Below are positions 35,183 to 47,800 of a stretch of DNA of 64,000 nucleotides, piece after piece. Within the stretch, counting starts at the first letter, position 1, and each line of letters opens with the position of its first letter. The notes under the pieces are model-generated. The model was not told the origin of the DNA, did no database searches, and was given only the letters and a program-made list of their open reading frames with translations. This DNA is from Sciurus carolinensis. Its lineage: Eukaryota; Chordata; Mammalia; Rodentia; Sciuridae. The stretch covers positions 38,328,741-38,392,740 of the forward strand of contig NC_062213.1 of NCBI RefSeq assembly GCF_902686445.1, in the 5' to 3' direction. Position numbers and translations under genes: made by a program.

Positions 35183-36100
35183 TTGGGTGGGAGTCTTTCT
35201 TGTTTTATGTGTAGCAGAATTTTCATTGCTTTATGGTAGAGTGTGAATATATCACAACTTATTTATCTATTCTGTTGATGGAATGTGGATTATTTCTAGT
35301 ATTTTGACTATGATAATTAATACTGCTGTGAACCTTGTTATGTATACCTTTTGATTGCTGGGTAATACATTATGTATTCAGATTTGGTGGATATAGCCAA
35401 ACAGTTTTCCAAAGTAGGTGTACCATTTACACCTCCTGGAAGAAAGTTCCTATTCTTCCAGATCCTTGTCCATACTTGGAAATACTAGTCTGGGTGTGTA
35501 GTGGGCTCTCAATGTAGCTTTAATGTTTTATTCCTTGATAATTAATGGTATTGAGCATTTTTTCATATTCTTTTGTGAAGTGCCTGTTAAGTCCTCTGCT
35601 CCCTTTTCTGTTGGATTGTCTTTTATTGATTTGTATATGTTCTTTACTGTTTGTTTATTAGTTATATGTAACATATGTCTTCTCACACCCTTAATAATGT
35701 CTCTTGATTTTATTGTCATCCAGTTTGTCAGTCTTTTCTTTTATGGTTAGCACTTCTATACTTTTAAAGAAATCTTTCATTGAAATATTCTCTTGTCTTC
35801 TAGAAGCTTCTTAGTTTTACTTTTCACATTTAGATCTGTGAACCATCTGGAATTGATGTTTACACATGGGGTAAACCATAGGTCGTTTTTTTTTTTTTTC
35901 TTTCTCAGTTGAATAATGTATAGATATAGTACCTTTTTTTTGTTTAAAGACCATTTTTAGTGCTCAGCAGTATCAGTCACCTTTGTCATAAATCAAGTGT
36001 CAGATATATGGGACTTTTAAGACTGTGTTCTGTTTTATTGGTTTGTATCTATCTTTGTGACATAGCACACTGTGGTAATTACTGTAACTTTATAATAAGT
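35183..36100 (-). mobile_element. Ancient L1 ORF2 fragment, host of the insertion at 34520
   Basis: Reverse L1 ORF2 phrases persist in decayed form: ACAGTTTTCCAAAGTAGGTG, GAGCATTTTTTCATATTCTT, AACCATCTGGAATTGATGTT, ACCTTTGTCATAAATCAAGT. The open frames here are chance survivals. Confidence 0.7.
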
Positions 36101-36518
36101 CATTTTTTTTCTGGCACTGTAAGAGCCCCTCCCCCCATAGTATTTTTCTTCAGAACTGTGTAAGCTGTTATTGGCCATTTGTATTTGCATACATTTATCG
36201 TCAATTAAAAGCAAAAACTCAAAAAGGCAGTGAAGAGTCATTAAATTCAGTGTGACAAGGATCAGAAGTTTATGTAAGATTTTAAGAATGATCACATCAG
36301 TTCAACTTGTAGAGAATCTTTTAAAATTAAAGAATGTCCTCCTAGCTATTTCAGCATTAATTTTATATTCTCCTGTAGACTATTTTAATAAGTTGGCCTT
36401 ATGTTTCAAACTAACGGTTAAAGAACATACTTGTGTGAAATTTCTTTGAATTTGTGTTTACAAAAGCATGCAGACTAAAAATACAATAAAGTGATCTTGG
36501 TTTTTGTTTGCTTTTCAG
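36101..36518 (+). other. End of intron 1, acceptor region
   Basis: No named repeat. The last bases are a T-rich tract and TTTTCAG ending at 36518, a good 3' splice site. Confidence 0.7.
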
Positions 36519-36612
36519 GACATCTATGATAACAGTCTTCAGTAAATCAAACTTCTTCAAGAATTCTGTGAAGGAACCAAGTAGGATTTTCTTACATCAT
36601 GACTTAGTCTGA
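36519..36612 (+). other. RNF19A: RNF19A exon 2, 5' UTR part
   Basis: It runs from the splice acceptor to the base before the start codon. It contains an upstream ORF at 36526-36612 (28 codons plus TGA). The TGA at 36610-36612 is immediately followed by, and in frame with, the main ATG at 36613. No other ATG lies between. Confidence 0.85.
36526..36612 (+). other. Upstream ORF abutting the RNF19A start (TGA-ATG)
   Basis: An ATG at 36526 in a weak context (T at -3, A at +4) opens 28 codons ending in TGA at 36610-36612, directly beside ATG 36613 in the same frame. Reinitiation, leaky scanning or TGA readthrough could all link its use to RNF19A output. Coding potential of the short peptide is not claimed. 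Confidence 0.55.
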
Positions 36613-37286
36613 ATGCAAGAACAAGAAGTAGGTTTTATCTGTAAATATAATGAAGGGCTGTGTATAAACACTGACCCTGACACAATTCTAATGAGCATTT
36701 TAGACATGAGTTTACACCGGCAAATGGGTTCAGATCGAGATCTTCAGTCTTCTGCTTCATCTGTGAGCTTGCCTTCTGTCAAAAAGGCACCCAAAAAAAG
36801 AAGAATTTCAATTGGCTCTCTGTTTCGAAGGAAAAAGGATAACAAACGTAAATCAAGGGAGCTAAATGGCGGGGTGGATGGAATTGCAAGTATTGAAAGT
36901 ATACATTCTGAAATGTGTACTGATAAGAACTCCATTTTCTCTACAAATACCTCTTCTGACAATGGATTAACTTCTATCAGCAAACAAATTGGAGACTTTA
37001 TAGAGTGCCCTTTGTGCCTTTTGCGGCATTCTAAAGACAGATTTCCTGATATAATGACTTGTCATCATAGATCTTGTGTGGATTGCTTACGACAATACCT
37101 AAGGATAGAAATCTCTGAAAGTAGAGTTAATATCAGTTGCCCAGAATGTACTGAACGGTTTAATCCCCATGACATTCGTTTGATATTAAGTGATGATGTC
37201 TTGATGGAAAAATATGAAGAATTTATGCTTAGACGGTGGCTTGTTGCAGATCCTGATTGTAGGTGGTGTCCAGCTCCAGACTGTGG
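36613..37286 (+). CDS. RNF19A: RNF19A exon 2 coding part (residues 1-225, split)
   Basis: It encodes the basic, Ser-rich N terminus ([19 protein letters not shown]) and the whole RING1 domain, and ends with two bases of the codon for G225. Donor GG/GTAAGA at 37287. Confidence 0.97.
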
Positions 37287-38793
37287 GTAAGAAGATATTG
37301 TTTGACTTTTCTTGAGTTACTTCATTTTTTTCTGTGGGGATAAAAGAATTTGCTGACTGTTACTCAAAAGAACAGTCTTTACGTGTCAGAGAATTCATTC
37401 ATTCAACAAATATTTTCAACATATACCACAGTAGGCACAATGGTAGGTACTAAAGGCAGGAATCCTATCTTATTATGTTCTCTCTGTGTTTTATTTTCAT
37501 ATAAGAGCATTTTGGAAGAAAAGGGTAAGATGGTAGAGAACAGGATCTAGTAGTATGCAAAACTGAAAATTTTCCCACTATTTAGAATAACAGACGAAAG
37601 GACTAGGGTTGCTTGTGATCATCAATAAATAACCCTTTTGAAAAGTACTTTGTGCCACAGAATGATGCATTCATGTTGATATATGTAAATATTTCCTAGT
37701 CTCAAGATCTGCTACTTAAAGGCTTTATTTAATGCTTCATTTGCCTCAAGTTTTTGAATTACAAATCCATTTTCCCAACGTTTAAAATAAAAGTTTGTTT
37801 ATGTATTTGATTATTGTTGAAAATAGCCCCTACTTATATAATGTGTTTATTATGTTTAGTTGTCAGAACTAGAAGAAAATAGCCATATGCTCTTCAAGAA
37901 TAGTAAAAGCCATCAACAGTGAGGTTTAGCATATCATTTGCTTACCATAGTACATTATAATAAGAGTTTATGAAAACCTGGAATTTCCAGGTTATTTGAA
38001 ATTTCCAGGTTATTTATAAGGCTGAAATGTGAGCCTTATAATTTGAAGACTCTTATCTGAATCAAACCCCTTTTAAACAGCTTTTTGGATAGTCAGTTTT
38101 CAAATTGTGTCTAACCCATATGCCTACATTTCATAATTTTAAATGACAAAAACCATAACTATTTCATATGATAATTTTTTAGCAACATTTAAAATTTTTT
38201 CAGAAATCCATACTTTTGGATGTTTTTAAACATTTTTTCTCATTGAGACATTATTAAAAAGTAAAATGGCTTAGTATTGTAAATATTTGGAGAAGGTAAC
38301 TTAAATGTTGAGTATAAAATATAAATAATAGAAACAAGTTATGAAAACAACCACTGTACATTTAATGAATAATTATCCTTCATTAATTTGACTATACAAT
38401 AATTTTGGGTTGTTGGTTGTCAGTAACTTTATCCACAAAGAACAAAGAATACATGTCACAGAGATTAACTTTTATATATATTTTGGTTTATGCTGGTTCT
38501 CTAGCACACAATTATGTGTTACAGGTTTTATGTTGGTGTTATATGGAAAACCTTACCCAGTAACATAAACTTGAATGTGTACTTTGAAAATATAAAATGT
38601 ACACGAACCCTGATTAAAAATTAGTTTTATTTATCCTGAGCATATACAAACCTGATTTTGAATCCCTATCCTGTCATGTTATAAGGAATGAGGTTATCTT
38701 TAAAGCTATTAGTAGTAAAATTCCTAGCACACACTAAGATTTTCATAGCTTTTATTTATTATTCCTTACCTTTATTTCCTAAGTGTTTGGGGG

Positions 38794-38825
<32 letters not shown>

Positions 38826-41800
38826 GTTTTGCAGTGCCAGGGATTGAACTCAGATCCTTGCGCTTGCTAGGCAAGGACTCTACCACTGAGCTACACATTC
38901 AGGACTCGGTTCTTATTTTTTAAAATGGGTCAGTCAAATTTTTACTGGACCAGCATGCCAGGTACTGAAGATTTATTAATGAGCAAAAGACAAAAATCTC
39001 TGCCCTCTTGGAGCATATTAAAACCTTTGGAATCCACAGAGGGGCTTTTTAAAATTATAACTCCATTTATTATTTAAATCTAGTGTAAGGAATACAGGTA
39101 AATATCTGAATATTTGGCAGTCATTTATAGAAATGCTTAACCAAAGTACCAGGACCACAGGTATATAATGTGGCATTTAACCCTTCATTATAAAACACAT
39201 TTCAAAAGGTTTTTTTTTTTATTTTTTGGTTTTTAGAAATGGCAGATGTGAAATTATGAATTTTCCCTTTTTGCATTTGATATTTATCAGTATGGCTATT
39301 TTCTGTATCTGACATTAATTTTATTTAAACATGTTGTTTAACACACTTCAGGAAATACTGTCTTTGCCTCAGAGTTGAAAGAGCACTGACCTGGATTCTA
39401 TTTAATATCTCTTGAGGTTTCTGGCCTAATATTTCTACTTTTTTGAGGGCCAGCGAAGGTTAAACTTGTTTAAAGGACAGTATTTCTAACAACCCCTCTT
39501 GAGAAGGGGCTTAGAAGGCCAGAGCTGAGTGCTGTGATTTAACTAGAGCGAAGCTTTCTGGCTTGCTTGTAGAACATACCAGTTCTCACAGATTCAAAGA
39601 AAAAAATGTGGCCAATGGCTAGGATGAGGGAAATGTAAGAGGGGAGGAAGCATAGAAGCTGTGTTGGATAAAAATACCCAATTACCTTCTGTTTTAGGAG
39701 GCCTCATTGGTATGTTGTCTAGGCAGATAGCAAAAAAAAAAAAAATGTGTTTTGTAGTTTCTATCATTACCTGTTTCAGTTGACTAAAACTCTGCTAGCA
39801 GCTATGTTATCTTTGTCATCTTATGTGAGTACTTCTTTCTTTGCTGGAGAGCTTTGAATATACAAAACATTTACTATGTTAGAATGGAATTAATTTAAAT
39901 GTCTGTGAACCAGCCTCTCAAGGGAGAAAAAAAGTATTTTTTCTTTGTAACTACAGGTTAACCTTGTACTCTACAAAAAATTGTTGAGTGAACCAATTTG
40001 ATTATATATTCCTAACATAAGACATTAAAATTACACAGGTAATAAGTACTAGAAGTTAAATTTGTACCAGCTAGCCTACTTCTCTCTTCTGGCTTTGTAA
40101 CTTGTGACTGACTTAAAAAAAATAGTTGATTTTGGCTTTGTCCCCTGCATTAACATAGATCTCCCCATTCTGTCTCTCTTCCCTCCCTTCTTCCTTTCTT
40201 AAAAAGTAGGTTAGACAAGAGGGTTAGAAAAAAAAAAAATGCCATTTTTTTTCCATTCAATTTATTATTTTTATATAAAAGTTTTACTTTACATCATAGA
40301 TACTATAGATTCATAATTAATAGAAAATTAAGTGTACAGTCTTTTTATTGGAAGATTTTATTGGAAGATTTATCTCATTTTACTCAGTTTCCCCAATTTT
40401 ACTTAGATTTATTTGTGTGTATGTGTATTTAATTATATACACGTGTAGATTTGTGCATCTGTCACCACAAAGTGTACTGCAGTTCCACCACAAGGATCCC
40501 TCATTGCTCTTTCATAATAACATCCACCTCCCTCCCACTTTCTCCGTTTTCCCTGGCAGTCAGTAATCAATTTTCCATTTCTAAAATTTTGTCATTTCAA
40601 AAATGTATAAATAGAAGCATATGGTTTGTAACTTTAAAAATTGACTCTTTTCAGTCAGCATAGTTCCCCAAAGATCATCTAAGTTGTTATCTATATCTGT
40701 CAATTTCTCTATTATTAAGTAGTGGTCCATGGTGTACATGTATGCACCATTTACTTGTTGAAGGACATCTGAACTCTCTAGTTTTTAACTACTATGAATA
40801 CAGCTACTATGGATAATTCACATACAAAATCATTATTCTGGGATAAATGCCCAGAATTTAAGTCAAAAGATTTTAAAGTGCCAAACATATTTACTCAGGG
40901 AATAGGTGTTAGTGCTATACACAAATCTACTTACTGTTCTCAGTTTTTCCTTTTCTCTGAAGCAAAACACAAACTACTTCATTGAGAAATTCTGGTGTGT
41001 GTACTTTTTGGAAGGGGATTGGTACCAACAACTGATTTTTTACCATAGTGTAGAAAGAAAAATGTGAGACTTTATGCGTAAATTACAAGATAACAATTTA
41101 TAAATTGGCACAGAATACCACTAACAGGTATAGTTCTTTCATACTCACTACATTTTAAAATAATCATTTTCTTTTAACTTTTCTGATTTTAAAAGTAACA
41201 AGTAATTGTAGAAAATCAGAAATATATAAATAAGAAAATTAAAACCTCAATACCAGGAACCACTGTCAAATATTTTGATGAATTTCTAAGTCTGTTTTGT
41301 GAATGTACAATACTGATTTAATACAAATTTTATAGAATTGGGATTTAGGCTAAATATAGCTTGATATTCTACATAACAGTTAAAAGTTTAAAATTTAAAA
41401 ATTAAACTTTAAAATGTTTTTAAACTGTATATCTTCATTTGTGACCTATTCAACCTTTTTCTTTCATTTTTATATTGGTGAGATAATGTTAGAGTTATGG
41501 CTGTTTGTTAATGCTTAAATAGGAAATGTTTTTCAGGAATAACATTTTAGTTGGATAGTTTTTGTTTTGTGTCATATTTTAAATTGTCTTTCTTATTTTT
41601 TCAAGTTATGCTGTGATAGCATTTGGATGTGCCAGCTGTCCAAAATTAACTTGTGGACGAGAAGGCTGTGGAACAGAATTTTGCTACCACTGTAAACAGA
41701 TTTGGCATCCCAACCAGACCTGTGATGCTGCTAGACAGGAGAGAGCCCAGAGTTTACGTCTGAGAACTATTCGTTCTTCATCCATTAGTTACAGTCAAGA

Positions 41801-44800
41801 GTCTGGAGCAGCAGGTATTTATGTTTGATTTAATAAGATATTTGACACATACAGAACACTTATTTTAATGAAAAATAATTATTTAACTGTTAAACTTATT
41901 CTCCCTTCACTTTTTAAGTGTTTTAGGTTTTAAGTTCATTTCTGTCCCAAAAGCACTCCTTCTTTCCAATGGAAGAAAATGATTCTGAGATAAAAAAGAT
42001 TTTATTGTTAAAAAAAAAAAAAGCAAGTCTCATGATTATTTTGTATTTCCAAAAAAATAACAGTTTTGAACATGTCACCTTTAGATTGTTTTTAATTGTG
42101 TAAATATCACAAGATTAAAGATTTAAAAGTGTTTTTTCTTAGAATCCGTTCTGTTTAAATATTTTTTGAAATGCATTTTAAGTTAACAGATGTCTCTTCC
42201 AGTCTCAGGAATAAAGATACAAAAATCATTCCTAGTGAGGATATTAAGAATATTAAGGTGTCTTTGGCCAGGAATTTTAAAGCTACCTGAGGATCTTCAC
42301 GTGAGCAATGTATGTCTCATAAATCTCAGAAATTTAAACAACATTAACAACAACGAAAAAACCCTGATGATCTTAATGTTCTTGGAGTAAATATTCAAAA
42401 ATTTTAATATTTCATATTGACAAAACTTTCATTGCTTATTGGAATTTCAATCCTTTTTAGAAAAATATTTTTCTAATTAGTTGTAATAGAGGAAAAACAT
42501 GGAAAATACAGAAATTTATTAAGAAAACAAGGTATATTCCTACCAGTAGTCTATCAAGATTGCTGTGTACTTTTGCTACTAGAAAAAAAGGTTTCATTTA
42601 AACTTTAAAATGGAACATTGAACATTTAACACTTTATTTAACATACATGGATTTTCATTCTTATTTTCTTACTGACTTGTTTCCTAAAGATTTAGGGTGG
42701 GACTCAAAGTCATTAGTAATAATTTATAGATACCTACAAATTGGGTCCAGAAACAATTGGGGCCTGAATATACCTTAAACTCTCCCCTAAAGAGAAAGTA
42801 GTTGCCATTGTCCTGTTCACTTGGAAATAATATCCCTCTCCTCTAAGCAGGATTGAATATTTATTTATTTGTCACAAGACAACTAACATTGTAGAAAAAG
42901 AGTGAATGGAGTCTAGAATCAGACTACCTGGATTCAAATCTCATATTCTCCTTTCTCTTTGACCTTGAGCAAGTTACCTCATCTGTTAAAGTTTACAGTG
43001 TTGAAACATTCCCTGACTTTGAGTATATGAGATAGGGAAACAGAAACCATAGTCACCTTCTAAAGATTTGGGCCATCATTACATAAAAAATAGTGTGCAG
43101 ATGACTTTCATTATATTTTTTAAAAATTATGAATTAGTTATACAAACAAGTATTGGTCTTCCTCAGAGTAATCAGAAGAGAGGTTATTTCAGCAGTGCTA
43201 TCTCAGAATGTCTTACTGGCATAAACTTTTTAGATTTTGCCAATTTAATATCAGTTTGATTTGACAATATGATATCTAGGAATAATCAAAAGTTCCTTCA
43301 GAGCTAAGACTAATATAATGATATCATACAGAGTTGAATCATATATGCTGGTTTAGGTTTGTCCAAAGAAAAATGTGATTCTGATAATGAGAAAGATTTT
43401 TTTAATATATGTGAAGTATATAAAATAGCTGTGAAGGCAGTTCTAAAAGAAAAACTTCCCAAATGATTTGAGCCAATAGTAGCATTGTTGGAGTAAATAT
43501 TGCCTCTCGATATGATCATTTAAAAAAATAAACTTCATTGGAAATTTATTCCACGTTCATTTAAAATTATCTCATAGTTCTGAAAAATTAAATACATGCA
43601 TTTTTTCATATCCTACAATACTTTAAAAATCAGAGCTCTCAAAAAATGGGTTTGTGATTATTTCTTTTGATGTAATCTATTAAAAAAAAAAAAAAACCCA
43701 ACTTGGCTTCTCATCGACCTGTGGAAAGAGAAAAAGGAAAGGGAATTACTATCTAAGCTAGTTTTATTAATTACTGTTATCCTAGATATCATGGTATTCT
43801 TTGTTTCACTATCATGATACAGTGAAAAATTTGCGATTGTTATAATAATGAGTTGGTTATTTCCAATCAATCACTGAAGATAAATATGTACTTAATCATA
43901 AGGTTCGTTCAATAATTTATAATGTTTATATTTGTCCTTAAACTGTGAGAGATGAAGTTGGTCATGAAAAGTCTGAGACTTTTCCTTATAGCTATTGGGG
44001 GTTTATATGCTTGGAGTTGTATTTTCAATGAACTACTAAATTTTTATTTTTGCTATTTTACTTTCCTCTTTATAAAAATATAATATTTAATTAGCTCCCA
44101 CTCCCACCTCTATCACATACTACTACCATTCTAGAGAGAATTTCTGATAATATTTGAGAACACAGTGTTCTGTAATGTTTTTTCTTAATAGGACAGTGAC
44201 CTATATTATAATAGTAAATATAAATATAGTGGTCAAAAAAATGAAAGTCTTGCCAAACTCTTTAAAAAGGTATGGGAGGGGCTGGGGTTGTGGCTCAGTG
44301 GTAGAGCACTTGCCTAATATGTGTGAGGCCCTGGGTTTGATCCTCAGCACCATATAAAAATAAATAAATAAATAATACAAGGTATTTTTTCCATCTACAA
44401 TAGAAAATATAAAACAAAAAGATATGGGAAACGTTTTCTAATATTCAACTGTAGCTTAATGCTTGAGGAATGGAAACTCACTTGACCCATCTAATCAGTA
44501 AAACAATTTCATTTAGGATTTTTGTGTTGTGAGACTGTTTTGAAAGACATATATCATTATTTAATGTAAACAGTAAATTCTTTTTCTAATTTTTTGGTTT
44601 GAGGAAAGAAAGCAGACAAAACAGCTTTTAATAAATACATACATAGAAAATGAAAATGTTGGTACAGATATAATAAGAACACATAACTTTATGATGTTAA
44701 TTCTCTAACTTTAGCATATTAAAAGCCTGTTTTTTGTTGTTTTGGAACTGTAAGAATAAAGGGCTGTTACCTTTGATATCTTTCAGTTTGTTCCAAAGAT

Positions 44801-47800
44801 TGCATGAATTGCAGCCAAAATTTGAGTCTCTTTATTCCCACCTCTAATTGAGATATCTACTATTGAGTATTCTGTGGTATGAGGAAGCCTATAAATTAAT
44901 ATACTGCTTAAGGAGATAAGATTAGCCTTTCTTTTCTTTGATATACTAAATGTTGAATCAGGTATAAAAGCCAACTTTTTTCTTTTATGGCCCAGTGTTT
45001 ATAAATTCTTAATGTAGGCTTTTTGTTCTTTGGATCATTTAAATCATGACTTATGGATATTTTTAATTTTTATATTCTAGTAATTATCAGTTGCCTTGGT
45101 CTGGCTGCATAGAGTTATCAGTTTGCTCAAAATTGCTTGAATCATTAAAACACTAATTATGAACATTGACCAGTTCTTAAGTTAAAAAACAGTTTTGCCC
45201 TACAAGAAGCCCTAAGGAACCTTGAATTCTCTGATAACGCACAGGTAAAATTTGACCATAAAATTTGTAGAAAGGAAAATTGAATATAGCTTAATATTTA
45301 AAATGTAAGAAATTGGAACAAATACTTAAATTCAGTGGTTATCCCTATAAGTAAATATTTTTTCTAAACTGTGCACATTTACATATATTTAATATGTATA
45401 TATGTTATACATATTTAGAAAATGTAGTTGGCTAATAGTAACAGTAAAATAATCTTAGGTTGCTATTTAATAGCTGCAAGAGGTCAAAATAGTAGTATCA
45501 TTTAAGATTACTCTTATTCTGTCATTGGTTCCTGAAGTTGTATACCACTTGATTTTAACTTGCTACCATTATAAATTGTAATCATATTCCTATACAAGGA
45601 GCATACATCAACATTTGAATAAGTGAAGGAATAAATGAGTAAAAAGGACAGAGACAACTTAAAAAAGTTATGAGCATGATTAGCATTGGTTTCTTTTGTA
45701 CTGATACTTTCCCATGTTTATAGTGTTTATAACCATATAAACTTTATCTCTTACCTCTTCCCTTTTATTTTGGTTACTGATTCTTTGCATGATCCATCTC
45801 TCTGTTATATGTAGTACAAGGGAAAACCCTGCTTTTCTAAAGATATCCATATTTTTATTTTTATAGTATTTGAAGTTGATGTTATTATAAGTGAACTTTG
45901 GATATAGTGCCTTCAAATTAATACCCAGTTGTCACTTCCTATTAGCATTTATTCACTACAGGCATAGCATGCAGACTCTCTACATTTGAATTAAATGGAG
46001 ATGTTTTAAAAAGTTCTAGAACAAGAAGTGCCACTCAGAAGACAGCTATGGTATCTAGACAAGACAAACTACATAGTGTAGTTTGCAGTTTGTCTATTGC
46101 TGTCCTTGATTCTCCTTTCTCTTTTTATTCTCAGTTTTTTTTTGTTCTTATTGTTTTACTACTATGTTTGAAAAATGTTTACAACTTGAAATTTTAATGA
46201 AAGTTTTATTCCCTCTCAAAAGGGAAAAAAGAATGCTTTGCAGATAGCATTAAGCCATCAGTTAACAAACTGTACATGCTGAGTTTTTTGTTTTTGTTTT
46301 TGTTTTTGTTTGGCAGACCTACAATTGATAATGTACTAGAAATTATTTTTAGACCAGTTTTATATACTTAACAGGTATCTCTGTGTTCCTAATAGCTGAT
46401 GATATAAAGCCATGTCCACGTTGTGCTGCTTATATAATAAAGATGAATGATGGGAGCTGCAATCATATGACGTGTGCTGTCTGTGGTTGTGAGTTTTGTT
46501 GGTTGTGTATGAAAGAAATCTCTGATTTACATTATCTAAGGTAAGCTTTTAGAGGAATCTGTTTGTATATATGATTTACATTATAAGACAAAAATGTTTT
46601 GGAAAACATCCTAAACATTTTTAAACATGAAATTTTTAAGATATTTAAGGGGTGGGTTTCTTCTAGGTCCATAAATTTAAAAGGTACCAAATATTATGCT
46701 AGTTATTTATGGGTTTGTTTGTTTGTTTTGAAACAGGCTGGTGGGGAATCTCACTATTTTGTCCAGGCTAGTCAAGAATTCCTGAGCTCAAGCGACCCTC
46801 CTATCTCAGCTCCCTGAATAGTGTGAATTATGAGCATGTGCCACCATGCCCAGTTTATGATAGCTGTTTGGAATTAATAAGTAGTCCAAAATAGGAAGTG
46901 GAACTTTCTTTTATTTTTTTGTTTTCAATATCCTACTAATATATTTTATAGTGAATCTTACCTTAAATTTTTTTTTTTTTTTTTTTTGCTTTTAAATGAA
47001 CTGAGATAAGAAAAAGAAAGGGGGAAAATAAGTATGAGAAGTTTTCTGATGTAGTCATTGCTTTTATGTGTTAATAGTAATTTGTTGTGATATTTTGCGG
47101 TAGTTATTTACATTGTAATTTTTCCCACTAGTCCATCAGGATGTACTTTTTGGGGGAAAAAACCCTGGAGTAGAAAGAAGAAAATCTTGTGGCAGCTGGG
47201 AACCCTTGTTGGTGCTCCTGTAGGAATTGCTTTAATAGCTGGTATTGCTATCCCAGCAATGATTATTGGAATTCCTGTATATGTGGGCCGTAAGGTAAAT
47301 GCACCCTTCCTCCTTACTGTGTTAGGTTATTCTAAATCTTTAGGTGGATCTTTAGTATTGACAAATTTGTTTTGCTTTTTTTTTTTTTTTTTTTTTTTTT
47401 AAGATAAAGGTTGTTTTTAGTTTCTTCTTTGTAAAACAGTTACTGTTTTTCAAAAAATAATAGTTTCAGTGTTTGTCAAGATAATACATATGCATAAAAA
47501 GCAGTCTTGCTTTAAAATTCTCTGATTCTGAAAACTAATACATTTACATTGTAAAACTAACTTTGAGTATAAAGTATTTAAGGGTACATAGCTGATATTT
47601 TTCTTATGAGTGTGTCCTTATAAAATCAAGTCTATGAGATTTTTTAATAAAAGTAATAGCTAAATAATGAATGCTGTCAGGCAAAGGATAATTAGCCAGT
47701 TGTTTACTCTTTTCTATTTCAGTTCAAAGTTTCTCCCCGTGTATTACTGCTATTAATAAATACATTGTTCTGTAGATTATAATGATCTTGTGGAAGTCTA

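Larger units (their letters stand above)
7344..36518 (+). other. RNF19A: RNF19A intron 1 (about 29.2 kb)
   Basis: It runs from the donor at 7344 to the acceptor TTTGCTTTTCAG ending at 36518. The first 450 bp are still part of the CpG island and may hold enhancer or alternative start sites. The rest is AT-rich and repeat-laden, including the antisense full-length L1. Outside the listed repeats I see nothing at about 7800-9550, 9700-11600, 13200-13550, 14600-15100, 15280-16040, 25040-26340, 29640-31440 and 32720-33820. Confidence 0.75.
37287..41605 (+). other. RNF19A: RNF19A intron 2
   Basis: GT at 37287, acceptor TTTTTTCAAG ending at 41605. Apart from a short L2-like 3' piece (37388-37460), a SINE, an L2-like fragment near 38945-39035 and an old L1, I recognise nothing. 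The direct pair GGAATTTCCAGGTTATTTGA / AAATTTCCAGGTTATTTATA near 37980-38020 is a small local duplication. Confidence 0.85.
41815..46395 (+). other. RNF19A: RNF19A intron 3
   Basis: Donor GTATTT at 41815, acceptor CCTAATAG ending at 46395. It holds one MIR and one ID SINE; the remainder is AT-rich with no assigned feature. A short (GTTTTT)n run precedes the last exon-proximal stretch near 46280-46311. Confidence 0.85.

Noticed and set aside
35523..35750. 75-codon frame rich in Phe and Leu (membrane-like)
   Set aside because: It is the antisense of a decayed L1 ORF2; hydrophobic composition is typical of reading L1 backwards.
37350..37550. Possible retained-intron continuation of RNF19A after exon 2
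   Set aside because: The frame after the donor hits a stop at once (GGG TAA across 37285-37290); the 66-codon frame at 37350 is unrelated chance sequence.
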